Translations under genes and position numbers: made by a program | NCBI GenBank assembly: GCA_964372115.1 | Contig: CAYJPN010000013.1 | Location: 1-64,000, forward strand | Length of the DNA: 64,000 nucleotides | Direction of reading: 5' to 3' | Source: CG2-30-36-16 sp964372115 | GTDB taxonomy: Bacteria; Bacteroidota; Ignavibacteria; Ignavibacteriales; Ignavibacteriaceae | Part shown: one piece after another, positions 9,697-19,140 of the stretch | How positions within the stretch are numbered: the first letter of the stretch is position 1 | How the letters are laid out: each line of letters begins with the position of its first letter | The notes under the pieces: generated by a model | Databases searched by the model: none | What the model was told of the DNA's origin: nothing | The model's input: only the letters and a program-made list of their open reading frames with translations

Positions 9697-10355
9697 AATT
9701 CACCTGCTTTTATAATTACTTCAACAACAGTTCCTTTTGGTGGAACAATTTTTTCGTTTACAATAAAAAAATCATCAAATGCGCCGTCGGTTGAGGGATT
9801 ATCTAAGATAGTAAAAGGATCGTGAAAAGTTGTAATTAATGATTTTTCTACATCAGCCACAAAAAGCCCATCAATAACTTTTGAGCCTGTAAATACCCAG
9901 TTCGTTTTTTGCATTACTGAACTGTCGCGCAGATTAAAAACTAATTGCTCACCTCTGTATAAATATGTTTTGTTATATTCATCAACCCATTTTACAAAAA
10001 CTACCACCGAGTCACCATGTGGAATGGTAGGGTCACCCTGGAATTTTGCCCCCTCTCCATAATTTAAACCAAGCAGGAGAAGTGCAACTTGCAGATGATA
10101 TGGAATAACATCAATGACCAGAACACTCTCGTGAACTTTTCCGCCAGGTGCGCAAGCAAGCAGTTCAATTACGCCCTTGTCCATATTTATTCGTCCGGGC
10201 ATTCTTAGTTCATTGGTGCGACTGTTGAGGGTAAGATTTCCTATTTGATAGAGGCTGTCAGAAAGTTTTTTTACAATCTGTTCTTCTCCATCTGTGGTTG
10301 ACTGGGGGAAAACAATAAAATTAAAAAGAAAACAGAAGACGATCGTGTATCTCAT
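9693..10355 (-). CDS. exported YdjY-domain protein
   Basis: 220 residues with a signal peptide (about 1-18). The remainder matches the YdjY-type domain: a GKVHES motif at 72-77, the following HLQVALLLLGL helix (about 87-97), a GDSVVVFVKW strand, a WVFTGSKV block and a terminal Pro-Pro-Lys-Gly-Thr-Val strand. This domain is widespread in planctomycetes and known from E. coli YdjY, but has no established biochemical function. It is the first gene of the receptor/toroid operon and is coupled to the first TonB receptor by a 4-nt overlap. An AAAGG ribosome-binding site lies upstream of the ATG. The membership is clear; the role is not. Confidence 0.8.
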   Translation of the reverse strand: MRYTIVFCFLFNFIVFPQSTTDGEEQIVKKLSDSLYQIGNLTLNSRTNELRMPGRINMDKGVIELLACAPGGKVHESVLVIDVIPYHLQVALLLLGLNYGEGAKFQGDPTIPHGDSVVVFVKWVDEYNKTYLYRGEQLVFNLRDSSVMQKTNWVFTGSKVIDGLFVADVEKSLITTFHDPFTILDNPSTDGAFDDFFIVNEKIVPPKGTVVEVIIKAGEL

Positions 10356-11100
10356 CGTCCAAGCACCTTTCTAAATTATTACGGAAACAACAGTTTTACA
10401 AAGTTCCGATATTTATAAAAAAAGTGTAGTAACACACATAAGGTAAAAAAATAATTTTAATTTTCCATCTTTTTAATATAAAAAAACAAAAAATGATTCG
10501 ATTATGTCATTTGAAGTGATGGGGAACAAAATCCGTTTCATTTATTTTTAACAATTAATCTGGTAAGACATGCTGGTATGTTTCTTCTTCTCAATTATTG
10601 AAATTTTCAAATAAAGAATTTATGGGAGTTAGAAAAAAAAATGGGGATGAAATTGAATTCGCCTGAAAGAATAATTTTCTTTTAAAATAAAAATATAACT
10701 ACACAAACCATGCTGATTTTATAATACAATTTTGTTTTGTGTAAGGTTAAAATTTTAAGGGGGTTTAAAGTAGTAAACTTTTTTTAAAATAAAAATGATG
10801 GGAGTCAAAAAATATTTTAATATTTTGAGTTGAAAATTGATGATCATTAGTTATTTTAAAAGAGAAAAATTAAAGTTCATTATCAAATTATTAATTCACC
10901 CGAAGAATTAATAAAACTTTTATATTTTTTATATATTCGAACCGGTAAAACAAAAAGATTTTTCATATTCATGAATTATTGCAAATCGAAAATAAAACCA
11001 TATCCCGAGACATCTAATTCGGTATCCTGGTTATGATTTTCAAAAATAATCACTCATACATAAATCACTCAATCATCCACAATTTAGGAGAGAATGCCCC
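10356..11100 (+). other. 745-bp divergent intergenic region
   Basis: Very AT-rich spacer between the leftward YdjY/receptor operon and the rightward TonB receptor gene. It must hold both promoters. I looked for a cobalamin-riboswitch B12 box or another conserved riboswitch core on either strand and saw none. The only clear element is the AGGAGA ribosome-binding site at 11086-11091 in front of the ATG at 11101. I see no credible coding sequence. Confidence 0.6.
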
Positions 11101-13851
11101 ATGGCAAAGATCTACAAAGTTCTCGTAATGATGCTGGTTCTTGGTTCCACACTGGCTTTTGCACAGAAATTTACCATTTCTGGCGTTGTTACCAGTTCTG
11201 AATCCGGCGAAAAGTTACTCGGCGCAAACGTGTATCTTCAAGGTACAAGTGTTGGCGCAGCTACCGATATGGACGGTAAATTTAGTATAACTGCTGACAA
11301 AGGAACATACACCTTAACATGCAGTTATATTGGATTTGAAACCAAACAAATGGAAATAAATCTAAATAAAGATTTAGCTGTTAATTTTGCACTTAAAGAT
11401 TATCAGTTTTCACTTAGTGTAGAAGTTATCTCAAACCGTGCAAAGGAACGCGAAACACCTGTTGCATTTACAAACATTGAAAAACGCGACATCGAAAAAA
11501 GACTCGGCTCGCGTGACATTCCACTCGTGTTAAACACTACCCCGAGTGTATACGCAACCGATAACGGCGGCGGAGCGGGCGATTCCAGAATTAACATCCG
11601 CGGTTTTAACCAGCGAAACATAGCCATTATGATTAACGGTGTGCCGATTAATGACATGGAAAACGGCTGGGTTTACTGGTCGAACTGGGATGGACTCGGC
11701 GATGCTACTTCATCAATCCAGGTACAAAGAGGTTTGAGTGCAGTTAATCTTGCAACCCCTTCTGTCGGTGGTACAATGAACGTAATAACCGACCCTACAA
11801 AAGTTAACCCGGGTGTTTATTACAAAAACGAAATAGGCAGCGGACAATTTGCAAAACAAACTCTGTTTGCCCATACCGGTTTAATGGATAATAAATTTGC
11901 ACTTAGCATGGGCGGTGTTAGAAAAACCGGCGCCGGAGTTGTAGATCAAACATGGACAGACGCTTGGGCTTATTATTTTGGCGCGTCATATCAAATTAAT
12001 GGAAATAACCGTATAGAACTTTATGGAATGGGCGCTCCTCAGCGTCATGGTCAGAGAAGTTATAGATTGAACATGGCTACTCTTAGTCATGATGCAGCTA
12101 AAGACAATGGCTATACAGATGCAATGTTAAACGATCCGAAACTTGCCGAAAGAGGATTAAACTATAATGCAAACTGGAATGGCGTCAATCCAAGTTACAC
12201 CGGTAATCAGTACTGGGATGGCAGTCGGAGTCAAAGATTTTCTTCTACATCTATTATGGAGAGAGAAAATTATTATGACAAACCAATTGTTAACTTAAAC
12301 TGGTACTCACAGTTAACCAATAAATTATCACTGTATACAACAGCTTATTATTCCGGCGGTGTCGGCGGTGGTTCAAGCCCTGGAAGCGGACTGAAATATG
12401 ACCGTTCATTAATGCAGCAAGTTATTGACTGGAATGCTACTATTGCAGTAAACCAGGCAAACGTTGACACATTAAACGATGGAAGAATTGTAAAATTGTC
12501 AAAAGCTGTTCATCGTAACAGTGTTAACAAACAGTGGACTGTTGGTTTGATATCAAAAGCTTTTTATAAAGTTAATACAGATTTAAATCTTTCCGTTGGT
12601 ATCGACTGGAGAACAGCAACCATCGAACACTATAGAGAAATTCGCGATTTACTTGGTGGTGATTATTATTTATCAACAGATAATAAATTTGATGTTACTC
12701 AGGCTCAGCAAGTAAAAAGTATTGGCGATAGAATTGCGTATGACTTTACCAACACTATCAACTGGTATGGCGGTTACGCACAAGCAGAATACACAAAACA
12801 AAGATGGTCATTGTATGGAATGGTCGGCGTATCTATGATTAAATACTCCAACGAAAATCATTTCGAAAAAGCCCCGGGCGGCGGTTTCTTAACCATCGAA
12901 TCTGATAATCTTACCGGTTACCAGGTAAAAGGCGGCGCGAGCTATCGTCTTACAGATTTAATTGACCTTTACGTAAACGGTGGTTACATAAACCGTGTGC
13001 CGATTCTTGATCAGGTAATGGATGATCAGAATAGTATTCTTGTTGCTAACCCGGATAATGAAAAAATTATGTCGGTTGAAGTTGGAGCCAATGGTTACTT
13101 CTTTAACAGAATGTTAAGCTTAAAAGGAAACTTCTATTACACTTCGTGGAAAGACAGAGGCGTTACAAGAGGCGTATTAAATCCTGACGGAACAGACGGT
13201 CTTGTAAGAATAAGCGGTGTAAATTCACTTCATATGGGTCTTGAATTTGAAGCTGCCTTCCAGCCATGTAAATATGCAAGATTAGACGCTGCAGCTTCTT
13301 TCGGCAGTTGGGAATATACCGATGACGTAAGCGGTAATTATACAACCACAAGCGGTGGTGCTGCATCAATAGTTAAATATAATTTCTATCTTAACGGTGT
13401 AAAAGTTGGTGATGCTCCTCAGACTCAAATAGCTGGTGTATTATCGGTAATGCCTTATGATGGTTTAACAGTCCAGGCAGATATGCTTTACAGCGCAAAA
13501 TATTATGCTGATTTCGATCCATTCGGAAGATCGGAGCAGTATTTTAGCAATGAACAAAGCTGGCAGGTTCCGGATTATACAATATATAATCTTCACTTCA
13601 GTTATGATGTACCTGTTAGCATTGCAGGCTTAAACGTTACTTTATTCGGACATATATTTAACTTAATGGACAAAGTTTTTGTTCAGGATGCTACCGACAA
13701 CTCCCGGTACAATGGTTATTATTCCAATAACCCTGACAGAAACGGTGACGGTAAGAAAAATAATTTAGACGGTATGCATACTGCAGATGATGCAGAAGTA
13801 TTCCTTGGCTTACCGAGAACTTTCAACTTAGGTTTCTCTGTTAGACTCTAA
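11101..13851 (+). CDS. TonB-dependent receptor with N-terminal carboxypeptidase-regulatory-like domain
   Basis: 916 residues. Signal peptide (1-21), then a carboxypeptidase-D regulatory-like beta domain (about 25-105; GVVTSSESGEKLLGANVYL and YTLTCSYIGFET are typical), a plug domain (about 115-235; INIRGFNQRNIAIMINGVPI, then ATPSVGGTMNVITD) and a long barrel. The leading Ig-like domain is typical of SusC-class receptors, but no SusD partner follows, so this is not a complete Sus pair. It is transcribed alone, with a good terminator behind it and a strong AGGAGA site in front. Codons are noticeably more regular than in neighbouring genes, which could point to high expression. Ligand unknown. 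Confidence 0.85.
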   Translation: MAKIYKVLVMMLVLGSTLAFAQKFTISGVVTSSESGEKLLGANVYLQGTSVGAATDMDGKFSITADKGTYTLTCSYIGFETKQMEINLNKDLAVNFALKDYQFSLSVEVISNRAKERETPVAFTNIEKRDIEKRLGSRDIPLVLNTTPSVYATDNGGGAGDSRINIRGFNQRNIAIMINGVPINDMENGWVYWSNWDGLGDATSSIQVQRGLSAVNLATPSVGGTMNVITDPTKVNPGVYYKNEIGSGQFAKQTLFAHTGLMDNKFALSMGGVRKTGAGVVDQTWTDAWAYYFGASYQINGNNRIELYGMGAPQRHGQRSYRLNMATLSHDAAKDNGYTDAMLNDPKLAERGLNYNANWNGVNPSYTGNQYWDGSRSQRFSSTSIMERENYYDKPIVNLNWYSQLTNKLSLYTTAYYSGGVGGGSSPGSGLKYDRSLMQQVIDWNATIAVNQANVDTLNDGRIVKLSKAVHRNSVNKQWTVGLISKAFYKVNTDLNLSVGIDWRTATIEHYREIRDLLGGDYYLSTDNKFDVTQAQQVKSIGDRIAYDFTNTINWYGGYAQAEYTKQRWSLYGMVGVSMIKYSNENHFEKAPGGGFLTIESDNLTGYQVKGGASYRLTDLIDLYVNGGYINRVPILDQVMDDQNSILVANPDNEKIMSVEVGANGYFFNRMLSLKGNFYYTSWKDRGVTRGVLNPDGTDGLVRISGVNSLHMGLEFEAAFQPCKYARLDAAASFGSWEYTDDVSGNYTTTSGGAASIVKYNFYLNGVKVGDAPQTQIAGVLSVMPYDGLTVQADMLYSAKYYADFDPFGRSEQYFSNEQSWQVPDYTIYNLHFSYDVPVSIAGLNVTLFGHIFNLMDKVFVQDATDNSRYNGYYSNNPDRNGDGKKNNLDGMHTADDAEVFLGLPRTFNLGFSVRL

Positions 13852-13876
13852 CAATTAGATAATATATTTTTATCTT

Positions 13877-13905
13877 AAAGCCGCTCTATATGAGCGGCTT
13901 TTTTT
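13877..13905 (+). terminator. rho-independent terminator of the receptor gene
   Basis: Ten-base stem AAAGCCGCTC (13877-13886) and GAGCGGCTTT (13892-13901) with a 5-nt loop and a T tract to 13905. It lies 26 nt behind the receptor stop codon. Confidence 0.9.
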
Positions 13906-14101
13906 ATTAACGATTTTCCGATTATGAAAAACTAATTTTAATAACATTGTTGTTGTTATTTCTAATTTTTATTCAAACACAACAACTAATGTACTGCTGG
14001 TTTCTTTTGATGCTTTCAGATGGGATTATTTAAACAAAACCTTACACCCATCTTCAATTCGTTGCACGGATTCACTTGTAAACAGCAACTGCGATACAGG
14101 G

Positions 14102-14469
14102 ATGAAACCGGTTTTACTCTTTGGAGATATTGGAAAAATAGCATCCGATTTAGAGTTAGACCACGTGTGCTGACCAATAAAAAGGCACGAGGAATATTCA
14201 AGCTTTCAAGTAATTGAAAAAGATGATACCAACGACTCTTTGATGCTATCCCTCAATTCAATAAAGGGCAAATGAGAAATGATTTGCGTGATAAGAAATT
14301 GATCGAATCATTAAACAAAAAAAACAGCCGGACTTGCTGAAAAATACAAAGTTAAAATTTATCCGGATGTAATTGATAAAATCCAATTCTCAAAAACCCG
14401 ATATTTGTTCATCGGATAATGGGTTTCAGCGGACAGATTGCAGGCGGACCTATTCTCACTCCTTTCTAA
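14102..14469 (+). pseudogene. decayed coding region, possibly the remains of a peptidyl-prolyl isomerase-like gene
   Basis: Protein-like text runs through this stretch only if the frame is changed several times. From ATG 14102 one frame reads MKPVLLFGDIGKIASDLEL, then an internal stop, then EEYSSFQVIEKDD and LMLSLNSIKGK with another stop. Later frames give MRNDLRDKKLIESLNK, AGLAEKYKVKIYPDVIDKIQ and MGFSGQIAGGPILTPF. At least three frame changes and several in-frame stops separate these pieces. The KYKVKIYPDV tail resembles the end of SurA/parvulin-type foldases, but this is a weak likeness. Certain: it is not an intact gene. Uncertain: what it was. Confidence 0.4.
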
Positions 14470-14935
14470 CGCTGGTTTGGAAAGGAGAACAAAAAGGAAT
14501 TTCTGCCGTAAAACTTCCTTCACATTAAGGGGCTGTTTTAAAGAAATGGTTTTTAACGGCACAAACAGATGACGCTGATTTTTTATGATCTTCATTGTCC
14601 AATTATTTAGCTTACCCGCCGAAGTTTATCATGTAAATAATTTCATAAAGACTGTTTTAAATTGATTAAGATTGGTAAAATTACAAACCGCGTAGACAGT
14701 GATTTGGATAATTTTGTTCCATTCCATATTCTATTTATACTTCCTCGGTTTCGGCAGAATGCTTTTCGGTAAAGTTTGCTCCAAAGTGAGTTACGCGTGG
14801 TGTACTTTTTGAATGAACAAATAAATCGCGCAATTTTGGTGTTTAAAAGCTCATGATGTTTGTGAATTCTAACTCGCATCAATCACGATAATCCTTTTTA
14901 TAATTTTGATATATCCAAGTGAAAAGCAAAAAAAT
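14470..14935. other. 466-bp stretch without an intact gene
   Basis: Continues the decayed region. Short open frames occur on both strands (for example 14643-14882 on the minus strand), but none has a ribosome-binding site, a recognisable domain or protein-like composition. I see no RNA gene or repeat here. Confidence 0.5.
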
Positions 14936-14980
14936 CACGCCGATTAGGTTGTACTCAAACACTAATCGGCGTGCTTTTTT
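14936..14980. terminator. bidirectional rho-independent terminator
   Basis: Perfect 12-base stem CACGCCGATTAG (14936-14947) and CTAATCGGCGTG (14962-14973), flanked by an A tract on the left and a T tract on the right. It can therefore terminate both strands. Its main role is probably ending the leftward nrf operon, whose last stop codon is at 15059. Confidence 0.85.
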
Positions 14981-15058
14981 CAATAATTTTAACCAGCGGA
15001 TATTATACATCAAATTATAACTTTATAAATCGGGAGATCCGCTTTTCGCTTTTTTTAA

Positions 15059-16543
15059 TTAATACTTTTTCACAGCTCCCTGCCGTTGTTCAGCTTTTTT
15101 ATCCCACACTTTTGCAACTGTATTTAGAAAATCATTTTTATCACTGCGGAGGGCTTTCATATCTAATTTTATATACTCTTGAGCTTTTTCTTTTGTGCTG
15201 ATGTCGGGCATTGGTATCGGATAATTTTTCCCTTGATTAACAATTACTAATGCAAGTAGTTTTCTTGCTTCTTCGCCTTTGGCAATTGAAGTTCCGAGTA
15301 CCCTCATCGCTTCAACCGGTGAATGAAAACCGAGTGCGTTTGCTGCAGCAACCCAATCCCACCTCCACTGCGAGTGACGAATAAGCTGAAGGGCGGACTT
15401 CATCTCATTTTCCGTTGCCCCTGAATCCCACGCGTATCTGGCTTCAATGTGTGCGGCTGCTAAAGTTTTTTCAGCAATTTTTCTTACCTCGAGAATTTTT
15501 TCCTGTCTGTCATAAACATCCTGAATTAAACGGGCGGTCTCCTGTCGGTGACAAACCTGGCAACTATTGGCAACGTTATTAAGCGGACTTTGAATATGAT
15601 GATCAGTATATTTTACGCCGCCTTCGCTTTTGTAGGGCATATGGCAATCGGCGCAAGAAACACCGCGCTCGGCATGGATACCTGTAGAAAATAATTCATA
15701 ATCCGGGTGCTGGGCTTTTAACATCGGTGTGCGGCTTAATGCATGCGTCCAATCTGAAAAGTTTATGTTATCATAATACGCTTCCATTGAGTCGGCGCTG
15801 AAACCGCGATCCCAGGGAAAAGTTAAATAGTTACCGTCTTTTTTGAAATAATACTCAACATGACATTGAGCACATACAAGGCTTCGCATTTCCTGATGGG
15901 AAAAATCTTCCATTTTTTTCCCCTGCCGAGCAAAAGCCTCAACAAGTGCAGGGCGTGTAACTCTTAAATTCATTGTTTTAGGATCGTGACAATCCTGACA
16001 GCCTATCGGGTTAACAATTTGTTCCCCTTTATCAATCCACTTTCCTTTATAAAAATTTGATACACCAATCTGGTTCATTAATCGCGGCACATCGGTGCTT
16101 TTACAGGTCCAACAGGTTGCGGGCATAGGGCTCGTTTTTATTCCACCTGTGCGCAGAGTGTTTCGGATATCTTTTATTGCATTTGCATGTCCTCTCCCCT
16201 GGTCGTAGTCTTTTGAAAAACCATAGCCTGCCCACATAACTACTAACTCCGGATATTCTGAAAGATAGTCATGTTTTACAGAACCGCCATGCGCGCTCGC
16301 GTATGTAGTATCTAATGTTTTTAAATATGATTCATACTCGCGAGGATAATTTTCACCCCAAACTTCGTTACGCGGCTCCCACTCTGCAATTGGTTTTACA
16401 TTTTGCAGAGTTATAGATTCCGAACGACGTTCGATGATTGATGAAGCAAACAGCCCTATAAAAAAAACAACTACAACTGTTGACAGAAAAATAAGCCAAC
16501 CGATCCAGGGTTTTTCTTTTAATGTATCTTGAATTGATTTCAT
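15059..16543 (-). CDS. nrfA: cytochrome c nitrite reductase (ammonia-forming), catalytic subunit NrfA
   Basis: 494 residues. Pentahaem enzyme that reduces nitrite to ammonium with six electrons in the periplasm, and also acts on NO. The catalytic haem has the diagnostic lysine-ligated motif CWTCK (144-148). Four ordinary motifs follow: CQDCH (182-186), CAQCH (224-228), CADCH (297-301) and CQVCH (328-332). A single hydrophobic N-terminal segment (about 15-34) is a signal peptide or anchor. Length is normal for the family. It lies 12 nt behind nrfH, its quinol-oxidising partner, as the last gene of the Rrf2-headed operon, and is followed by a strong terminator. Confidence 0.97.
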   Translation of the reverse strand: MKSIQDTLKEKPWIGWLIFLSTVVVVFFIGLFASSIIERRSESITLQNVKPIAEWEPRNEVWGENYPREYESYLKTLDTTYASAHGGSVKHDYLSEYPELVVMWAGYGFSKDYDQGRGHANAIKDIRNTLRTGGIKTSPMPATCWTCKSTDVPRLMNQIGVSNFYKGKWIDKGEQIVNPIGCQDCHDPKTMNLRVTRPALVEAFARQGKKMEDFSHQEMRSLVCAQCHVEYYFKKDGNYLTFPWDRGFSADSMEAYYDNINFSDWTHALSRTPMLKAQHPDYELFSTGIHAERGVSCADCHMPYKSEGGVKYTDHHIQSPLNNVANSCQVCHRQETARLIQDVYDRQEKILEVRKIAEKTLAAAHIEARYAWDSGATENEMKSALQLIRHSQWRWDWVAAANALGFHSPVEAMRVLGTSIAKGEEARKLLALVIVNQGKNYPIPMPDISTKEKAQEYIKLDMKALRSDKNDFLNTVAKVWDKKAEQRQGAVKKY

Positions 16544-16555
16544 GGATAAGCCTTT

Positions 16556-17179
16556 TTAATTTTTTTTGTTTTTAAATAAATTTCGCATCCACACCGGAAG
16601 CGGTGGTTCGGGTAAAGGCGCTCTTGCATAGGGTGTTGAAGCCAGGCTATTGACTCTGCCATGTGGCACTTCCCTGTGGCAGTCCCAACAGTATCTTTCG
16701 CCATTGGCGAGTGTGTGTGCTTCTTTTAATGCTCTTAGCGATACTGGGTGTATTTGGTTTTCGTGGCATCTTATACAATTTTTCTGAACTGCTCTTTTAC
16801 CTGCTTCTTTTATTTCTATTACTTGCGGTTCGAGCCTTAATGTGAACATATAAGAATGACGCAAGCCATCCTTTGCTTTAAAATAATACGCTTGCATTAT
16901 ATTATCATGCGGCACATGACAGTCGTTGCACGTTGCGCTATTTTTATGGCTGCTGTTCCGCCAGGTTGTAAACTGCGGAACCATAACATGACAGTTTACA
17001 CATGTCTCCGGGTTGTTAGACATATATGAATATGCTTTTGATATTTTAAATGTCATTAACCCGAGACCAACTATTATTCCCAGAAGGATAATGACTGGAA
17101 TCCTCCAAAACGGAGGCGGGAGAAGTGCGTACCAAATCCGCTTTACAATCGGATTCTCTTTTGAAAAGTTATCTGCCAT
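16556..17179 (-). CDS. nrfH: NrfH, tetrahaem quinol dehydrogenase subunit
   Basis: 207 residues of the NapC/NirT family. One N-terminal membrane helix (about 27-45), then four haem-binding motifs: CVNCH (60-64), CNDCH (84-88), CIRCH (135-139) and CWDCH (164-168). It takes electrons from menaquinol and passes them to NrfA, forming a membrane-bound NrfHA complex. The gene lies directly upstream of nrfA (12-nt gap), the usual order for this pair, and 42 nt after the RIC gene. Somewhat longer than the smallest NrfH proteins because of a Pro-rich tail. Confidence 0.95.
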   Translation of the reverse strand: MADNFSKENPIVKRIWYALLPPPFWRIPVIILLGIIVGLGLMTFKISKAYSYMSNNPETCVNCHVMVPQFTTWRNSSHKNSATCNDCHVPHDNIMQAYYFKAKDGLRHSYMFTLRLEPQVIEIKEAGKRAVQKNCIRCHENQIHPVSLRALKEAHTLANGERYCWDCHREVPHGRVNSLASTPYARAPLPEPPLPVWMRNLFKNKKN

Positions 17180-17221
17180 AAATTCTGCTCAATAAAATTT
17201 TTGGATCTAATTTCAAATTAA

Positions 17222-17986
17222 TCATTTTTTTTCTAATTCAATTGCCTTTGGGAAAAGTATGTTGTTTTCAAGATGAACGTGCTTGTGCAAATCTTCTTCA
17301 AATTCTTTTAACTCTTGGTAAGCGACTTTAAATGTGTTGCATGTGTCTGCAGGAGGAATGTACTGATTACTTAATTCGCGGATAGAATAAAGTGTGTCGC
17401 CGGCTATCTCGTGTTCTTCAATCATCGAATTAATTGGATTTTTTACTGTGCCAAAAAACGGCGGGTCAGCTTTTGTGTTTTTGCGGTTTGCCTGAACCAG
17501 TAGTTTTATATATGGGAATAATATTTTTTCTTCCTTCATTAAATGACGATTTAACTCAGTGGCTACAACTTCAAACTTTTCTGCAATTTCAATAACCTCC
17601 GGATGATTGACACCGTGGACTGACGAAACTTTTTGAGTATGAGTTAATAATATTGGTATAATTGCCTTCACATAGTTATGATGATGCTGAATTATATAAT
17701 CAATTAAGTAATCGAGTGACCAGTCATTAAAAAGGTTGGCTTCTACTTTATGCTCATTTAGTTTACCTAATTCCTCTGTTAAGAGTTCGGGGTTCACACA
17801 CTTCTCTTTGCAAGCCTCGTTTATTAGTTTGTTCCCCCGACAGCAAAAATCCAAACCATATTTTTCAAATATAGCTGCTGTTCTAAAATTGTTAGTTACT
17901 ATCTGTTTAAGGGTCATATTTGTAAAATCAATATTATCGGTATTGCTTCCATTACTCGCATTCATATTTGCTTCGTTTCGATTCAT
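17222..17986 (-). CDS. RIC/ScdA/YtfE-type di-iron protein for iron-sulfur cluster repair
   Basis: 254 residues. The N-terminal short domain (about 24-80; DUF542/ScdA_N) has the conserved GLDFCCRG segment. The rest is a hemerythrin-like four-helix domain with His and Glu ligands in HHHNYV, HLMKEEKILFPY, EEHEIAG and HVHLENNILFPK. This family binds a non-haem di-iron centre and helps repair Fe-S clusters damaged by NO and oxidants. Its ATG overlaps the stop of the polyferredoxin gene (ATGA). Placement with nrfHA under an Rrf2 regulator fits a nitrite/NO-stress role. Asn-rich residues 1-20 are likely disordered. Confidence 0.9.
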   Translation of the reverse strand: MNRNEANMNASNGSNTDNIDFTNMTLKQIVTNNFRTAAIFEKYGLDFCCRGNKLINEACKEKCVNPELLTEELGKLNEHKVEANLFNDWSLDYLIDYIIQHHHNYVKAIIPILLTHTQKVSSVHGVNHPEVIEIAEKFEVVATELNRHLMKEEKILFPYIKLLVQANRKNTKADPPFFGTVKNPINSMIEEHEIAGDTLYSIRELSNQYIPPADTCNTFKVAYQELKEFEEDLHKHVHLENNILFPKAIELEKK

Positions 17987-19131
17987 TTCTTTTGTTTGAT
18001 TAGTTGTTTTTCAGCTGATCGCTTTTGTTCGGCGGCTTGCTGATTATATTTTTTTACTGCCTCTGTGCCGGTTGGATGACCGAGTGAATTAAGTTCATTA
18101 TGGTACTCAATATATTGTTCTTTCGAAACATTGTTATCCCAATTGCCTGTTACCATGGCAAAACCTATAACTAATAAGAATATCGAAACAACACCGATGG
18201 CAACATATTTTTTGCTTATTTTTTTCTTTGGATGAATCATTATATGCAGTTGGAGAGTATCCGCGACAGGGCATGCGTCAACACAACTCAAACAAGAGGT
18301 ACATTCATCAGACCAAACAGTTTTAACTTTTTCTACTTTTATATTTGAGGGACACGCTTTTGTACACAGTGAGCAGTCGATACAGCTTACAGGATTTCGT
18401 TTGATTTTTATCGGGCTTAAAAAATTCAGCAACCCGAGTAGTGCACCGTAGGGACATAAATAGCGACACCAAAACCCGCGGATAGGAATCGATAATAAAA
18501 AGATACTTCCTATAATTATAAGCGCTGTTCTCGACAAGTCAGCAAAAAAGTAATACATTTTTATATCACTAACCAAATTATACGGAGTATCGAGAAATGC
18601 ATTAATTGCAATATCGGTCATCAAAAAAAAGACAGCGTAAAATAGAAATCCAAGTAGCAAATATTTTATACTTCTTAATGGATAATCTAAAAATTTCGGG
18701 AGTTTTAAATTTTTCTTAAATATCTTTTTCCCGAAGTCGCCAACTAATTCGCTTAAAAAACCCACCGGACACATCCAACTGCAAAACGATTTTCCGAACA
18801 AAAGGGACATCAACACAATTGAAACAAAAATAAACATCCCCGCCGGGTGCGCATGATGAATATTACCGGTTGTTAAATAAACATAAAAACTCATTAACGA
18901 ACTAATCGGCAAAAAGCCGTCAACCCCGGGAGGGCGGCTGTGAAACACCGCTGTACCTCCCGACTGAAGAAATTTTATAAATAAGTAAAACTCAATCCCT
19001 ATCCATACACATAGCAGCGCAAATAATGATTGAATAATAAATCTGTATTTCTGTATTGGCTTTTCTTTATTTTTTATAACTTTTTTCTTTTGGTCCATTT
19101 TAATATCGGATGTTTTTGTCTGGTTATACAT
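17983..19131 (-). CDS. membrane polyferredoxin (NapH/NosR-C-terminal-like 4Fe-4S protein)
   Basis: 382 residues with about five membrane helices. Two membrane-edge CxxxCP motifs (CSWMCP, CRYLCP) and two ferredoxin-type motifs (CIDCSLCTKACP, CTSCLSCVDACP) are visible, the second ending with an additional C-terminal membrane helix and a charged tail. This is the layout of the NapH/RdxA/NosR-C-terminal family, which moves electrons between the quinone pool and periplasmic or cytoplasmic acceptors. Context (Rrf2 9 nt upstream, RIC overlapping downstream, then nrfHA) suggests electron delivery for nitrite/NO reduction or cluster repair. Another ATG 11 codons downstream (MDQKKK) is an alternative start. 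The exact partner is unknown. Confidence 0.85.
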   Translation of the reverse strand: MYNQTKTSDIKMDQKKKVIKNKEKPIQKYRFIIQSLFALLCVWIGIEFYLFIKFLQSGGTAVFHSRPPGVDGFLPISSLMSFYVYLTTGNIHHAHPAGMFIFVSIVLMSLLFGKSFCSWMCPVGFLSELVGDFGKKIFKKNLKLPKFLDYPLRSIKYLLLGFLFYAVFFLMTDIAINAFLDTPYNLVSDIKMYYFFADLSRTALIIIGSIFLLSIPIRGFWCRYLCPYGALLGLLNFLSPIKIKRNPVSCIDCSLCTKACPSNIKVEKVKTVWSDECTSCLSCVDACPVADTLQLHIMIHPKKKISKKYVAIGVVSIFLLVIGFAMVTGNWDNNVSKEQYIEYHNELNSLGHPTGTEAVKKYNQQAAEQKRSAEKQLIKQKK

Positions 19132-19140
19132 TAAAAAATT

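Noticed and set aside
10356..11100. Possible cobalamin riboswitch in front of the YdjY/TonB operon
   Set aside because: No B12-box or other conserved riboswitch core could be read on the relevant strand; the region is simply AT-rich.
11101..13851. SusC/SusD polysaccharide-utilisation locus
   Set aside because: No SusD-like lipoprotein and no glycoside hydrolase is found next to the receptor; the gene is followed by a terminator.
14016..14882. Several short open frames on both strands as real small genes
   Set aside because: They lack ribosome-binding sites and protein-like composition and overlap a stretch that reads as a decayed gene.
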